Source of the DNA: an uncultured Fidelibacterota bacterium
GTDB taxonomy: Bacteria > Fidelibacterota > Marinisomatia > SCGC-AAA003-L08 > D37C17
Length of the DNA: 17,577 bases
Direction: 5' to 3'
NCBI GenBank assembly: GCA_913049525.1
Contig: CAJWYZ010000011.1
Location: 1 to 17,577 of the forward strand
The position numbers were made by a program, and so were the translations under genes. The notes under the pieces are model-generated. The model had not been told where the DNA came from. It saw nothing but the letters and a program-made list of their open reading frames with translations, and ran no database searches. Shown in pieces: positions 7,671 through 15,060 of this stretch; the stretch's first letter is position 1, and every line of letters begins with the position of its first letter.

Positions 7671-9200
7671 ATGAAGAAAATGCCTTATTTTTGTGAATAC
7701 CATTGCCACTCCAAGTTCATTTGCCTTTTTAATTACTTCAGCGTCCTTAATGGATCCACCTGGCTGAACTACGGTAGAGATTCCAGCCCTTGCGGCTATT
7801 TCAATGCTGTCCGAAAATGGGAAAAAGGCATCTGATGCCATGGTAGCACCCTGTAAATTTAATCCAGCTTCAGCCACTTTTTGTATAGCAATTTTTACAG
7901 AATCAATTCTTGACATTTGTCCTGCACCAACCCCTAATAATTGATTGCTATTGGCAAAAACAATGGCATTAGATTTCACATTCCTAACCAACTTCCAACC
8001 CAGTTGCATGGCATTTATCTCTAATTCACTGGGTATTTTTTCCGTCACAATTTCAAGTTTCTCAAGTTCACCCTGTTGAGAATCTTTCTGTTGATATAAA
8101 TACCCCCCAGCCACGGATTTAATAGAAAACTCATCTGTTAATCCCTTTTTCCCTACACTGATTACCCGAAGGTTTTTCTTCTTTTTAAGAATCTCTAACG
8201 CTTCATCCGAATATGAGGGTGCAATTATACATTCCAAAAATGGTTGGATTAATTCTTCAGCAGTTTCAACATTTACTTCACAATTAAAACCGACAATCCC
8301 GCCAAAGTAACTTACTGGATCTGTAGTAACAGCCCGAAGGTATGCTTCTTTGGAATTTCCTCCCAGTCCAAACCCACAAGGGTTGGCATGCTTAATAATT
8401 GCACAGGCTGTATTTGAAAATTCTTGGGGAATATTAAAAGCGGATTCCATATCGGCATAATTATTATAGGATAAAGTTTTCCCCTGATGCTGATGCCATG
8501 TTTCAGTTTGTCCTTCTGAAAGATAAAATGCAGCATCCTGATGAGGGTTTTCTCCATATCTGAGACTTGAAGATTTACTAAGATTTAAATTGACAATTTC
8601 AGGCAAACTCTTTTCATCTTTCATAAAATAATTGGAGATGGCAGATTCATAAGTTGCAGTCATGGCAAAAACTGTAGATGCTGATTTCTTCCGAAATTCA
8701 AGGGATATTTGGCCATTTGATTTTTCATATTCTTCTATAAATTCTGCGTAATTTTCTGGATCACATAAGGGGAGAACCGAGTGATAATTTTTGGCTGCAG
8801 CCCGCACCATTGATGGACCGCCAATATCTATGAATTCAATAGCCTTAGAAAAATCTAAATTCTTTTCTACCGCTTCCTGAACGAAGGGGTAAAAATTAAC
8901 TACCACCAAGTCAATTTCCAAGCCACCTAAATCTGAAAGGTCTGTGAGATGACTAGTGTTCCCCCTATCAGCAAGAATGCCGCCAAAGATTTTTGGGTGC
9001 AGTGTTTTAACACGGCCATCCATTACCGAGCCACCACCGGTGATATCTCCAATTCCGGTTACCCTAATACCTGCATCTTCCAAGACATTCTTGGTGCCTC
9101 CGGTGGAAACTATTTCAATGTTTTGATCAGATAAAAACGTACCAAGGACAGCTATATTTGATTTATTCCAAACACTTAAAAGCGCTCGTTTAATTTTCAT
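7668..9200 (-). CDS. purH: Bifunctional AICAR transformylase / IMP cyclohydrolase
   Basis: PurH performs the last two steps of de novo purine synthesis: formylation of AICAR with 10-formyl-THF, then closure to IMP. The 510 residues fit the family. The N-terminal MGS-like cyclohydrolase domain (about 1-195) shows STGGT (32-36), DGRVKTLHPKIFGG (61-74) and VNFYPF (101-106). The transformylase domain carries RYGENPHQ (214-221), the catalytic Lys270-His271 in IKHANPCG, and the C-terminal segments VKSNAIVFAN, GVGAGQMSR and DAFFPFSDS. It starts inside the end of purN (11-base overlap) with GGAG four bases before the ATG. Pairing with purN, which uses the same folate cofactor, makes metabolic sense. 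Position directly before mreB is a trait I associate with Bacteroidota-type genomes. Confidence 0.98.
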   Translation of the reverse strand: MKIKRALLSVWNKSNIAVLGTFLSDQNIEIVSTGGTKNVLEDAGIRVTGIGDITGGGSVMDGRVKTLHPKIFGGILADRGNTSHLTDLSDLGGLEIDLVVVNFYPFVQEAVEKNLDFSKAIEFIDIGGPSMVRAAAKNYHSVLPLCDPENYAEFIEEYEKSNGQISLEFRKKSASTVFAMTATYESAISNYFMKDEKSLPEIVNLNLSKSSSLRYGENPHQDAAFYLSEGQTETWHQHQGKTLSYNNYADMESAFNIPQEFSNTACAIIKHANPCGFGLGGNSKEAYLRAVTTDPVSYFGGIVGFNCEVNVETAEELIQPFLECIIAPSYSDEALEILKKKKNLRVISVGKKGLTDEFSIKSVAGGYLYQQKDSQQGELEKLEIVTEKIPSELEINAMQLGWKLVRNVKSNAIVFANSNQLLGVGAGQMSRIDSVKIAIQKVAEAGLNLQGATMASDAFFPFSDSIEIAARAGISTVVQPGGSIKDAEVIKKANELGVAMVFTKIRHFLH

Positions 9201-9822
9201 TATACTCCAATATTTTGGGTTTATTGTTTTCCATAATTATTTTATTTTCGCAAAAAGCTTTCACCACTTCTGGGAATAGCTCATGCTCTAATTTGAGGAC
9301 TCTTGCAGCAAGAGATTCCGGAGTATCAGTTTCCATTACTTCAACTTTTTTCTGTAAAATTATGGGTCCATGATCATAAATCTCATCTACAAAATGGACA
9401 GTTGCTCCACTTTCCCTTTTTCCCGTATTAATTACAGCTTCGTGTACCCGCGTACCATAGAATCCTTTCCCACCAAATTCTGGTAATAACCCCGGATGGA
9501 TATTCAAAATTCTGTATTCATACTGTTTAACAATATTTTGTGGTAGCATTTTCATAAATCCCGCAAGGCAAATTAAATCGATTTCAGCCTTTAAGCAGGT
9601 TTCAAGGAGGAACTCATCTCGGGTATGAGCATTTGGATATCGAGCAGCATTAATAATAAAAATTGGAATGGAATTTTCCTCTGCAAATTTTATGGCACCA
9701 CAATTGGGATTATTGCTGAAAACCATAACAATTTTACCGAGAATGTTGCCTTGAATTATTTGGCGATGTATGGCTATAAAATTTGACCCTCCTCCCGAAA
9801 CAAATACGGCAATTTTCTTCAT
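9190..9822 (-). CDS. purN: Phosphoribosylglycinamide formyltransferase (10-formyl-THF dependent)
   Basis: PurN formylates glycinamide ribonucleotide, the third step of purine synthesis. The 210 residues match the family. FVSGGGSNF (7-15) is the phosphate-binding loop. The catalytic triad is visible as Asn107 and His109 in LNIHPGLLP, and Asp150 in DEIYDHGPIILQ. FSNNPNCGAIKFA (35-47) is the typical substrate-side segment. The ATG overlaps the stop of the deoxynucleoside kinase gene by four bases (ATGA), and the last codons overlap the purH start, so purN and purH are translationally linked. Confidence 0.97.
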   Translation of the reverse strand: MKKIAVFVSGGGSNFIAIHRQIIQGNILGKIVMVFSNNPNCGAIKFAEENSIPIFIINAARYPNAHTRDEFLLETCLKAEIDLICLAGFMKMLPQNIVKQYEYRILNIHPGLLPEFGGKGFYGTRVHEAVINTGKRESGATVHFVDEIYDHGPIILQKKVEVMETDTPESLAARVLKLEHELFPEVVKAFCENKIIMENNKPKILEYNEN

Positions 9823-10439
9823 TGATTTAATTCCGTTTCAATTTTCTTGAGGATAGTCTGCAATTTTTCATTATCTTTAAAAATATTAAATCCATCCGAT
9901 TCAATAGTAATCACCTTTTGATCTTTACAATTGTTAATCCATTTATCATAAGAAATATTGAGGCTATGCAAATATTCAGGAGATATTTCTCTTTCAAAAT
10001 CACGATCACGATTGTGTATCCGAGATAATAGTGTATCCGTGGAAGCTTTGATATAAATAATCAAATCTGGTTTTTTCAGAAACTGGGTCATGTTTTTAAA
10101 TAAATTTTGATAAGTACTCCAATCCCTGTCTGTCATGTAATTCATTTTATGCAGGTTTTTTGCAAAAATTTCTACATCTTCATAAATAGTGCGATCCTGA
10201 ATAACACCACCTTGAGAATTATTAATTTCTACCTGACCCGCAAATCGATGGTGTAAAAAATAAATCTGGAGATTAAAACTCCAGCGGTGCATGTCTCTAT
10301 AAAAATCGTCCAGATAGGGATTATCTGCAACGGACTCATAGAACTCCTTCCAGCCAAAATGTTTGCCTACAATTTCTGTAAAGGTTGTTTTTCCAACCCC
10401 AATATTTCCGGCAATTCCTACAAAGGGGTTAGAAATCAT
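9819..10439 (-). CDS. Deoxynucleoside kinase (dCK/dGK family)
   Basis: The protein has 206 residues of the deoxynucleoside kinase family, which transfers phosphate from ATP to salvaged deoxynucleosides. The P-loop is GNIGVGKTT (11-19). Glu35 in EFYESV fits the catalytic carboxylate position. QIYFLHHRF (58-66) is the substrate-side helix with the conserved Gln58. QDRTIYED (81-88) holds the DR(S/T) motif, and RIHNRDRDFE (140-149) is the arginine-rich LID. Substrate preference (dA, dG, dC or broad) cannot be read from this. It overlaps mtaB at its 5' end and purN at its 3' end, each by four bases, so it sits in a nucleotide-metabolism cluster. Family: confident. Confidence 0.95.
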   Translation of the reverse strand: MISNPFVGIAGNIGVGKTTFTEIVGKHFGWKEFYESVADNPYLDDFYRDMHRWSFNLQIYFLHHRFAGQVEINNSQGGVIQDRTIYEDVEIFAKNLHKMNYMTDRDWSTYQNLFKNMTQFLKKPDLIIYIKASTDTLLSRIHNRDRDFEREISPEYLHSLNISYDKWINNCKDQKVITIESDGFNIFKDNEKLQTILKKIETELNQ

Positions 10440-11734
10440 TCCAGTCTTTTTCCCAATATTTCTCCATCTTCTAAACGGACTAATTTCACTGGTATTATTT
10501 GATTCACTTCATCCTCATTCCCTTTTATGGAAACAGGTACATAATTTTCAGAATGTCCGGAAAGGATCCCTTCTTCATAAGTTTCAAAAAGTACTTGCCT
10601 GATTTTACCAATATTTTTTTCATAAAACTGGCGTTTTTTCTTCATGGATAAACGGTGTAATATCTTACCTCTCTCTGCAATAGTCTGTTGAGAAATCTTG
10701 GGCTTAATTTTAACAGCATCTGTGTTATCTCGTTGGGAATACGAAAATACATGCAGATAGGATACATCCAATTGATTGAGTAATTCGGAAGTCTCCTGAA
10801 AATTATCCTCACTTTCTCCAGGAAATCCCACAATCACATCCACACCAATACAGGCATCCGGCATGATAGATTTTATTTTGTTAATTCTTCGTACAAACAA
10901 GTCAAAATTGTACCGTCGCCGCATAGCCTTTAATATTTGATCCGACCCCGATTGTAATGGAATATGAAAATGGGGTAAAAACTTTTCTGAATTTGCAGTA
11001 AAATAGATAATTTCATCGGTAAGAAGATTGGGTTCAATGGAAGAAATCCGGTATCTTTCTATGCCTTCCACTTTATCTAATTCCTGAATCAAATCAAAAA
11101 AACTCTCTTTATATTTTTTCCCAAAATCACCTACATTTACACCCGTTAACACAATTTCCTTAATTTCAGTTTCAGCAATTTCCCTAGCTTGAATAAGAGT
11201 ATCTGCAATATTAGCGCTACGGCTTTTACCCCGTGCTAAGGGAATTGTGCAGAAACTACAAGTATAATCACAGCCATCCTGTACTTTAAGAAATGAACGA
11301 GTTCGCTCTCCCATAGAATAGGAAGGATTAAATTTTACTACGGAATCAATTTCAGAACTTAAAATGATAGTCTGCCCTCTAAGTTCATTAGACTCAATTT
11401 TTTCAAATAGGTTGAATTTATACTCGGCACCTGCCACAATACTTACGCCAGGCATATCTGCAATTTCTTCAGGGTTCAACTGTGCATAACACCCAATAAC
11501 AGCGACTTTTGCCTGGGGAGAATTTCGCAGGGCTCGACGAACCGCTTTTCTGGCTTTTTTATTGGCATTTTCGGTAACGGAGCAGGTATTAATTACATAA
11601 ATGTCCGCAGGATTATCTATCCCCACCTGGGCATACCCATGGGAGGAAAAATCCCGGACAAGGGTAGAGGTTTCTGCAAAATTAAGTTTACAGCCAAGTG
11701 TTTGAAATGCTACTTTTTTATAAGGAGACCCCAA
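10436..11734 (-). CDS. mtaB: tRNA N6-threonylcarbamoyladenosine(37) methylthiotransferase MtaB
   Basis: MtaB is a radical-SAM enzyme that converts t6A37 to ms2t6A37 in tRNAs reading ANN codons. The 432 residues fit. The N-terminal MTTase domain has Cys15 (TLGCKLN), Cys51 (NTCSV) and Cys82 (GCYAQ) for the auxiliary Fe-S cluster. The radical SAM motif is Cys155-x3-Cys159-x2-Cys162 (GCDYTCSFC), followed by IPLARGKSRS. A C-terminal TRAM-like domain covers about 375-432. TLGCKLN and NTCSVT favour MtaB over MiaB or RimO. The start must be TTG at 11734: a stop lies two codons upstream in frame, and no ATG, GTG or other TTG occurs before the first conserved cysteine. I see no Shine-Dalgarno. The gene heads the left minus-strand run. 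Confidence 0.95.
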   Translation of the reverse strand: MGSPYKKVAFQTLGCKLNFAETSTLVRDFSSHGYAQVGIDNPADIYVINTCSVTENANKKARKAVRRALRNSPQAKVAVIGCYAQLNPEEIADMPGVSIVAGAEYKFNLFEKIESNELRGQTIILSSEIDSVVKFNPSYSMGERTRSFLKVQDGCDYTCSFCTIPLARGKSRSANIADTLIQAREIAETEIKEIVLTGVNVGDFGKKYKESFFDLIQELDKVEGIERYRISSIEPNLLTDEIIYFTANSEKFLPHFHIPLQSGSDQILKAMRRRYNFDLFVRRINKIKSIMPDACIGVDVIVGFPGESEDNFQETSELLNQLDVSYLHVFSYSQRDNTDAVKIKPKISQQTIAERGKILHRLSMKKKRQFYEKNIGKIRQVLFETYEEGILSGHSENYVPVSIKGNEDEVNQIIPVKLVRLEDGEILGKRLE

Positions 11735-11763
11735 ATGTTAATTGCAATGCTAATTGGTGAAAA

Positions 11764-11793
11764 GTTATAATGAAAATTTTAGTGATATCTGAA
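11764..11793 (-). promoter_or_regulatory. Candidate promoter for the mtaB-led gene run
   Basis: On the minus strand TTCAGA (11793-11788) and TATAAC (11769-11764) are separated by 18 bases, matching the sigma-70 consensus at 4/6 and 5/6 positions. They lie about 30 bases before the TTG start of mtaB, which would give a short leader with no Shine-Dalgarno. In AT-rich sequence such matches arise by chance, and this phylum may use a different -10/-35 pattern. It is the best candidate in the 158-base spacer 11735-11892, where I see nothing else firm. Confidence 0.35.
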
Positions 11794-11892
11794 GTGTTAA
11801 ATTTAGAGAATTTACTGGACACTTGAAATTAGAAATTTGTGAATTAGGGTCTAATTAGCTCTTAAGTCCCACAATTGGCAAGGGAATAACCG

Positions 11893-14883
11893 TTAAATTC
11901 CAGGCGATTCTTCCTCATCCATAATTTTTTCAATCTTAGATTGAGGTTTAAGAATAACTCCTCCTCCAGAACTACCATCAATGCGAATATGTAAGGGATC
12001 TTCAAGTTGAATCCATCGAATGAATTTTGTGGCTTGTTTAACAGGTTGGTTTTTAAGCCAATCTAAATCTAGATCACCTCCCTTATCTATATGTTGAAGA
12101 GTAAAGTAGCCAATTCTTAAGCTAGTTACATTTTGAAAAAAGTGGCTTCCGAATGAAGGTTCCGGATTGAACTCCTCAATGCCCAATTCTACAATTACTT
12201 TGGCATGTGATATCTGCTTCCAATTTACGGGGATTCCTAACCACGGGTCTGCAGTCCCCCACCTTCCCGGACCGATAAGCAGATAGGGATTATCATTCCC
12301 CATTTGTCGATTTATCACATCAATTTCTTTGGCTATTATGCGGGTGAGTGAACGGTCGAATGTGTCAATATCCACGTAGATAATATTATAAACGTTGTCA
12401 AGAATTCCATCCCCCAAAACCATTTTACTGCTACAGAGTACATCCTTTTTTTCATTGTGTTGGAGATATTCAGTTTTTTGCAATCCTCCCACCACCATAG
12501 GTTTGATTTGAAGTAGATAAAATTCATCTTGAATATCAGGATGATTATTCATGTTGACAGCAAATTCAATTTCCACTGGACACCCCATTGCGGTTTGACA
12601 TAATTCCAGAATATCCTGCAAAATGTCCGCCAACGGAAAAGCTTGAAACTTCAGTATTGGGGAAAAAGTGATAACCCGTTTTCCTTTTTTGTGTAAAGTA
12701 TCACGGATGATACCATCTTCATCACAAATTACACTAGCCGTATATTTTAAGGTTCCGTGCAGTTCTGCATCTTCCAGATGTAACTGCTCAAGATTATTCT
12801 GGATTCCACCTCGAAGGGGATTATTTCCATTTTTAAGATTCAAAGCATAAAAGGTGTTTTGGCTATTGGTAATGGTAGATTTTAAGGAATAATATTGTGG
12901 TAATATATTTGGATATTTGGGAGAAAACCGCAGTGCCTGTCCTCCATCCACAATAGTTTTACCCAATCCAATCGCAGTAAAAGCAATGCCTTCTTCCCTC
13001 TGCATATATGAAACTGGATAATAGTTATAGCTTTGGGCAACACCACTAAAGGTTGGATAATAATATTCTTCATGTTTTTGCCCCACCATTTCCATTATAA
13101 TGACAGCCATTTTTTCTTCTTCATGCCGATGAACAATGGTCTCCATTAATGTTTTAGGCTCTTGGAAAAAGGTGGATGCAAATACCCGCTTCACAGCTTC
13201 ACAAACCTGACTTAGACGTTCTTTGTCACTTTCATGACAATTGGGAAGCATATAGGTTGCATACATTCCTGCGAGAGGCTGATACTGCGAATCTTCCAAA
13301 AGGCTTGATGACCGTACTGCTAAAGGAAAATGAATTTCTTTTAATAATTCTTTTAAGGTCTGTACCAGTTTTCTGGATAAACGCCCTTTTAAAAATACGT
13401 CTTCCAAATCTCTATTATCATCTAAAGACAAGGATGTTTCCCATAAATTATTTACATCCATAAACTCATCAAATTCATCAGTACCAATAACCACCACTTT
13501 CGGCACTCTGAAGGTTACTTCTGAATATTTTTCAGATAAATGGGTTTCTTTCCAAAAGAAATTTGCAAATGCGAGACCTCTTGCTTTACCACCAAGAGAC
13601 CCAGATCGGATACGTAAAAAGTTTTCTCTCAATGACCTTTTCGAATGCTTAAACTCTGCTACTGAACCAACGCCTCGAGTTTTTTGAGACTTATTTATCA
13701 TGTTCATGAGAGTTTCGCGCCTCTGTTTATGAGTGTTATATTCATTACTTTTTATTTTTCTAAATTGAGTCGCCAAATTAAATTCACCTCTTGCAGCTAA
13801 CCAATTGGAAAAGTGATTTTGGGAAGCATGATAATTAAGTGATTCTTCGGGGATTGTTTCCAATATTTCAACCAACTCCTCTATATTCCCCGCTCGATTT
13901 ATTTCATCTCCTTTTTGAGATTTAAAAACAAAATCTCCAAATCCTAAATTATTAATTAAAAATTCTCTTAAATTAGAAAAGAGGGTGGAGGACTTTTTAT
14001 TTAAAACATGGGGAGTAATTGTATTAGCAAATTTAAGCGCTTCTTTTTCATTAGATTGAAGTAGGATCGGCATTGTTTTTTCAATGGACTGGACATACTT
14101 TGCAAATAGAATGCCAGCGTGATGATGCAATTTCCCTTCCTTTGGAAATCGAATATCAGAAATTATGCCCAGAATATTATTTTTATACAGTTTGAAATAT
14201 TTTTCTGCGGTTTCATACGATTTAGCCAACAATATTTTAGGACGGCCCCGCATGTGGAGCAGCCTCTGAGTATCATTTAGACTTTTATCCATCAATTGTT
14301 TGGTATGAAATAATGTTTCTTTATAAATAACCGGCAAAATACTGGAATAATACCAAGGGGTATCCTCAATAAATAGTATAGCACGTACATTCCCTTTGCG
14401 CACATCCCGTTTGACATTTTTCATATCCTCAATACATTTTATAATAGCAGGGAATACGCTGGAGTCGCCTGTCCAGACAAATACATGATCAATTACATCA
14501 TCAATATTATCTGGAAGCTGTTTTATTTCGGACTCATCAAATGCCAGCAAAATAATAGGCTTATTGCTGTATAGTTCCTTCACTTTTGTTCCAAAAGTGA
14601 TAGGATCCATATCGGAAATCCGCAACATGACAATAATTAAATCAATGGGGCGTCGGGAAAGTAAATCCATGGCGTAAAAAGCAGTATTTGCCTGCCATAC
14701 CCTGGGCGCATAACTTAAGTTCATCCCCAAATATTCATGGAGAATTTGTTCCGTTAATCTTCCGTCTTCCTCAAGGGTGTAGGCATCATAGGGGCTTGCA
14801 ACCAACAAAATTTCATGAACCCTATGTAACATGAGATCCTGAAAATATCGATTTCTACCTATTTTATTTGTTGAAAATTTCAT
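11893..14883 (-). CDS. Tandem receiver-like domains fused to a PEP/pyruvate-binding (PPDK_N) ATP-grasp domain
   Basis: The protein has 996 residues. Residues about 22-155 form a receiver-like fold, but the acidic pair after strand 1 (LLVASPYD) and the phospho-Asp after strand 3 (DLIIVMLRISD) are missing. Residues about 166-312 form a second receiver that keeps Glu173-Asp174 (FIEDTP), Asp243 (IISDIRFP), Ser277 (LLQSN) and Lys296 (LNKKS). From about 420 a PPDK/PEP-synthase-type ATP-binding domain has GSLGGKARGLAF (428-439), VRSSSLLEDS (523-532), EIEF (771-774) and LQIKPM (791-796). After that comes a conserved-looking tail with IGPGRWGT and FGSHFFQN. No phospho-His domain (TGGxxSHA) or PEP-binding barrel is present, so it is not a working PEP synthase or PPDK. 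Similar proteins are common but uncharacterised in Bacteroidota-like genomes, from memory. No Shine-Dalgarno precedes the ATG. Function unknown; possibly a phosphorylation-controlled ATP-dependent phosphotransferase. Confidence 0.9.
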   Translation of the reverse strand: MKFSTNKIGRNRYFQDLMLHRVHEILLVASPYDAYTLEEDGRLTEQILHEYLGMNLSYAPRVWQANTAFYAMDLLSRRPIDLIIVMLRISDMDPITFGTKVKELYSNKPIILLAFDESEIKQLPDNIDDVIDHVFVWTGDSSVFPAIIKCIEDMKNVKRDVRKGNVRAILFIEDTPWYYSSILPVIYKETLFHTKQLMDKSLNDTQRLLHMRGRPKILLAKSYETAEKYFKLYKNNILGIISDIRFPKEGKLHHHAGILFAKYVQSIEKTMPILLQSNEKEALKFANTITPHVLNKKSSTLFSNLREFLINNLGFGDFVFKSQKGDEINRAGNIEELVEILETIPEESLNYHASQNHFSNWLAARGEFNLATQFRKIKSNEYNTHKQRRETLMNMINKSQKTRGVGSVAEFKHSKRSLRENFLRIRSGSLGGKARGLAFANFFWKETHLSEKYSEVTFRVPKVVVIGTDEFDEFMDVNNLWETSLSLDDNRDLEDVFLKGRLSRKLVQTLKELLKEIHFPLAVRSSSLLEDSQYQPLAGMYATYMLPNCHESDKERLSQVCEAVKRVFASTFFQEPKTLMETIVHRHEEEKMAVIIMEMVGQKHEEYYYPTFSGVAQSYNYYPVSYMQREEGIAFTAIGLGKTIVDGGQALRFSPKYPNILPQYYSLKSTITNSQNTFYALNLKNGNNPLRGGIQNNLEQLHLEDAELHGTLKYTASVICDEDGIIRDTLHKKGKRVITFSPILKFQAFPLADILQDILELCQTAMGCPVEIEFAVNMNNHPDIQDEFYLLQIKPMVVGGLQKTEYLQHNEKKDVLCSSKMVLGDGILDNVYNIIYVDIDTFDRSLTRIIAKEIDVINRQMGNDNPYLLIGPGRWGTADPWLGIPVNWKQISHAKVIVELGIEEFNPEPSFGSHFFQNVTSLRIGYFTLQHIDKGGDLDLDWLKNQPVKQATKFIRWIQLEDPLHIRIDGSSGGGVILKPQSKIEKIMDEEESPGI

Positions 14884-14943
14884 TATTCTAAATTACACTA
14901 AAATGGTGTATTTAATATATGGATTATGGATTGATTCTCTGCC

Positions 14944-14973
14944 CTAAAGGAAAAATTTCTTTAGTGACATCAC
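14944..14973. repeat. Two abutting inverted repeats, candidate operator
   Basis: CTAAAG (14944-14949) is repeated inverted as CTTTAG (14959-14964) across nine bases. Its last G begins a second dyad, GTGA-CA-TCAC (14964-14973). The half-sites are exact. The GTGA/TCAC arms recall CRP/FNR-type half-sites, but the two-base spacer differs from the usual spacing, so no regulator can be named. Confidence 0.35.
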
Positions 14974-15046
14974 CAAGCAATTATATCGTAAATTAAAATA
15001 GAAGAAATTCTACATGATCATATATATTTTTCATACATAACAAATG

Positions 15047-15053
15047 AAAGGTG
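15047..15053 (+). promoter_or_regulatory. acs ribosome binding site
   Basis: AAAGGTG lies seven bases before the acs ATG at 15061. It is a clear Shine-Dalgarno, in contrast to the divergent gene and mtaB, which have none. It fixes the acs start. Confidence 0.6.
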
Positions 15054-15060
15054 AATAATA

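Larger units (their letters stand above)
14884..15060. promoter_or_regulatory. 177-base divergent regulatory region between the PPDK_N-receiver gene and acs
   Basis: Both flanking genes start outward from here, so it must carry two promoters. A minus-strand TATAAT occurs at 14985-14980 with only a weak -35 (TTTCTT, 16 bases upstream). On the plus strand TATATT at 15023-15028 is a possible -10 without a clear -35. Two abutting inverted repeats, CTAAAG-N9-CTTTAG (14944-14964) and GTGA-N2-TCAC (14964-14973), sit centrally and could be an operator for either gene. None of this is more than pattern evidence. Confidence 0.4.

Noticed and set aside
11770..11826. Plus-strand 18-codon reading frame (MKILVISEV...) in the mtaB/PPDK_N spacer
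   Set aside because: It has no convincing Shine-Dalgarno and is opposite in strand to both neighbours. At this length it is expected by chance in AT-rich sequence. The likeness to a glycosyltransferase N-terminus is too short to trust.
12882..13463. Short open frames on both strands inside the PPDK_N-receiver gene
   Set aside because: They are alternative-frame shadows of a continuous, motif-bearing gene.
11893..14883. Annotating this gene as phosphoenolpyruvate synthase (ppsA)
   Set aside because: It lacks the phospho-His motif and the PEP-binding domain and has two receiver-like domains at the N-terminus, so the PEP synthase reaction is not supported.
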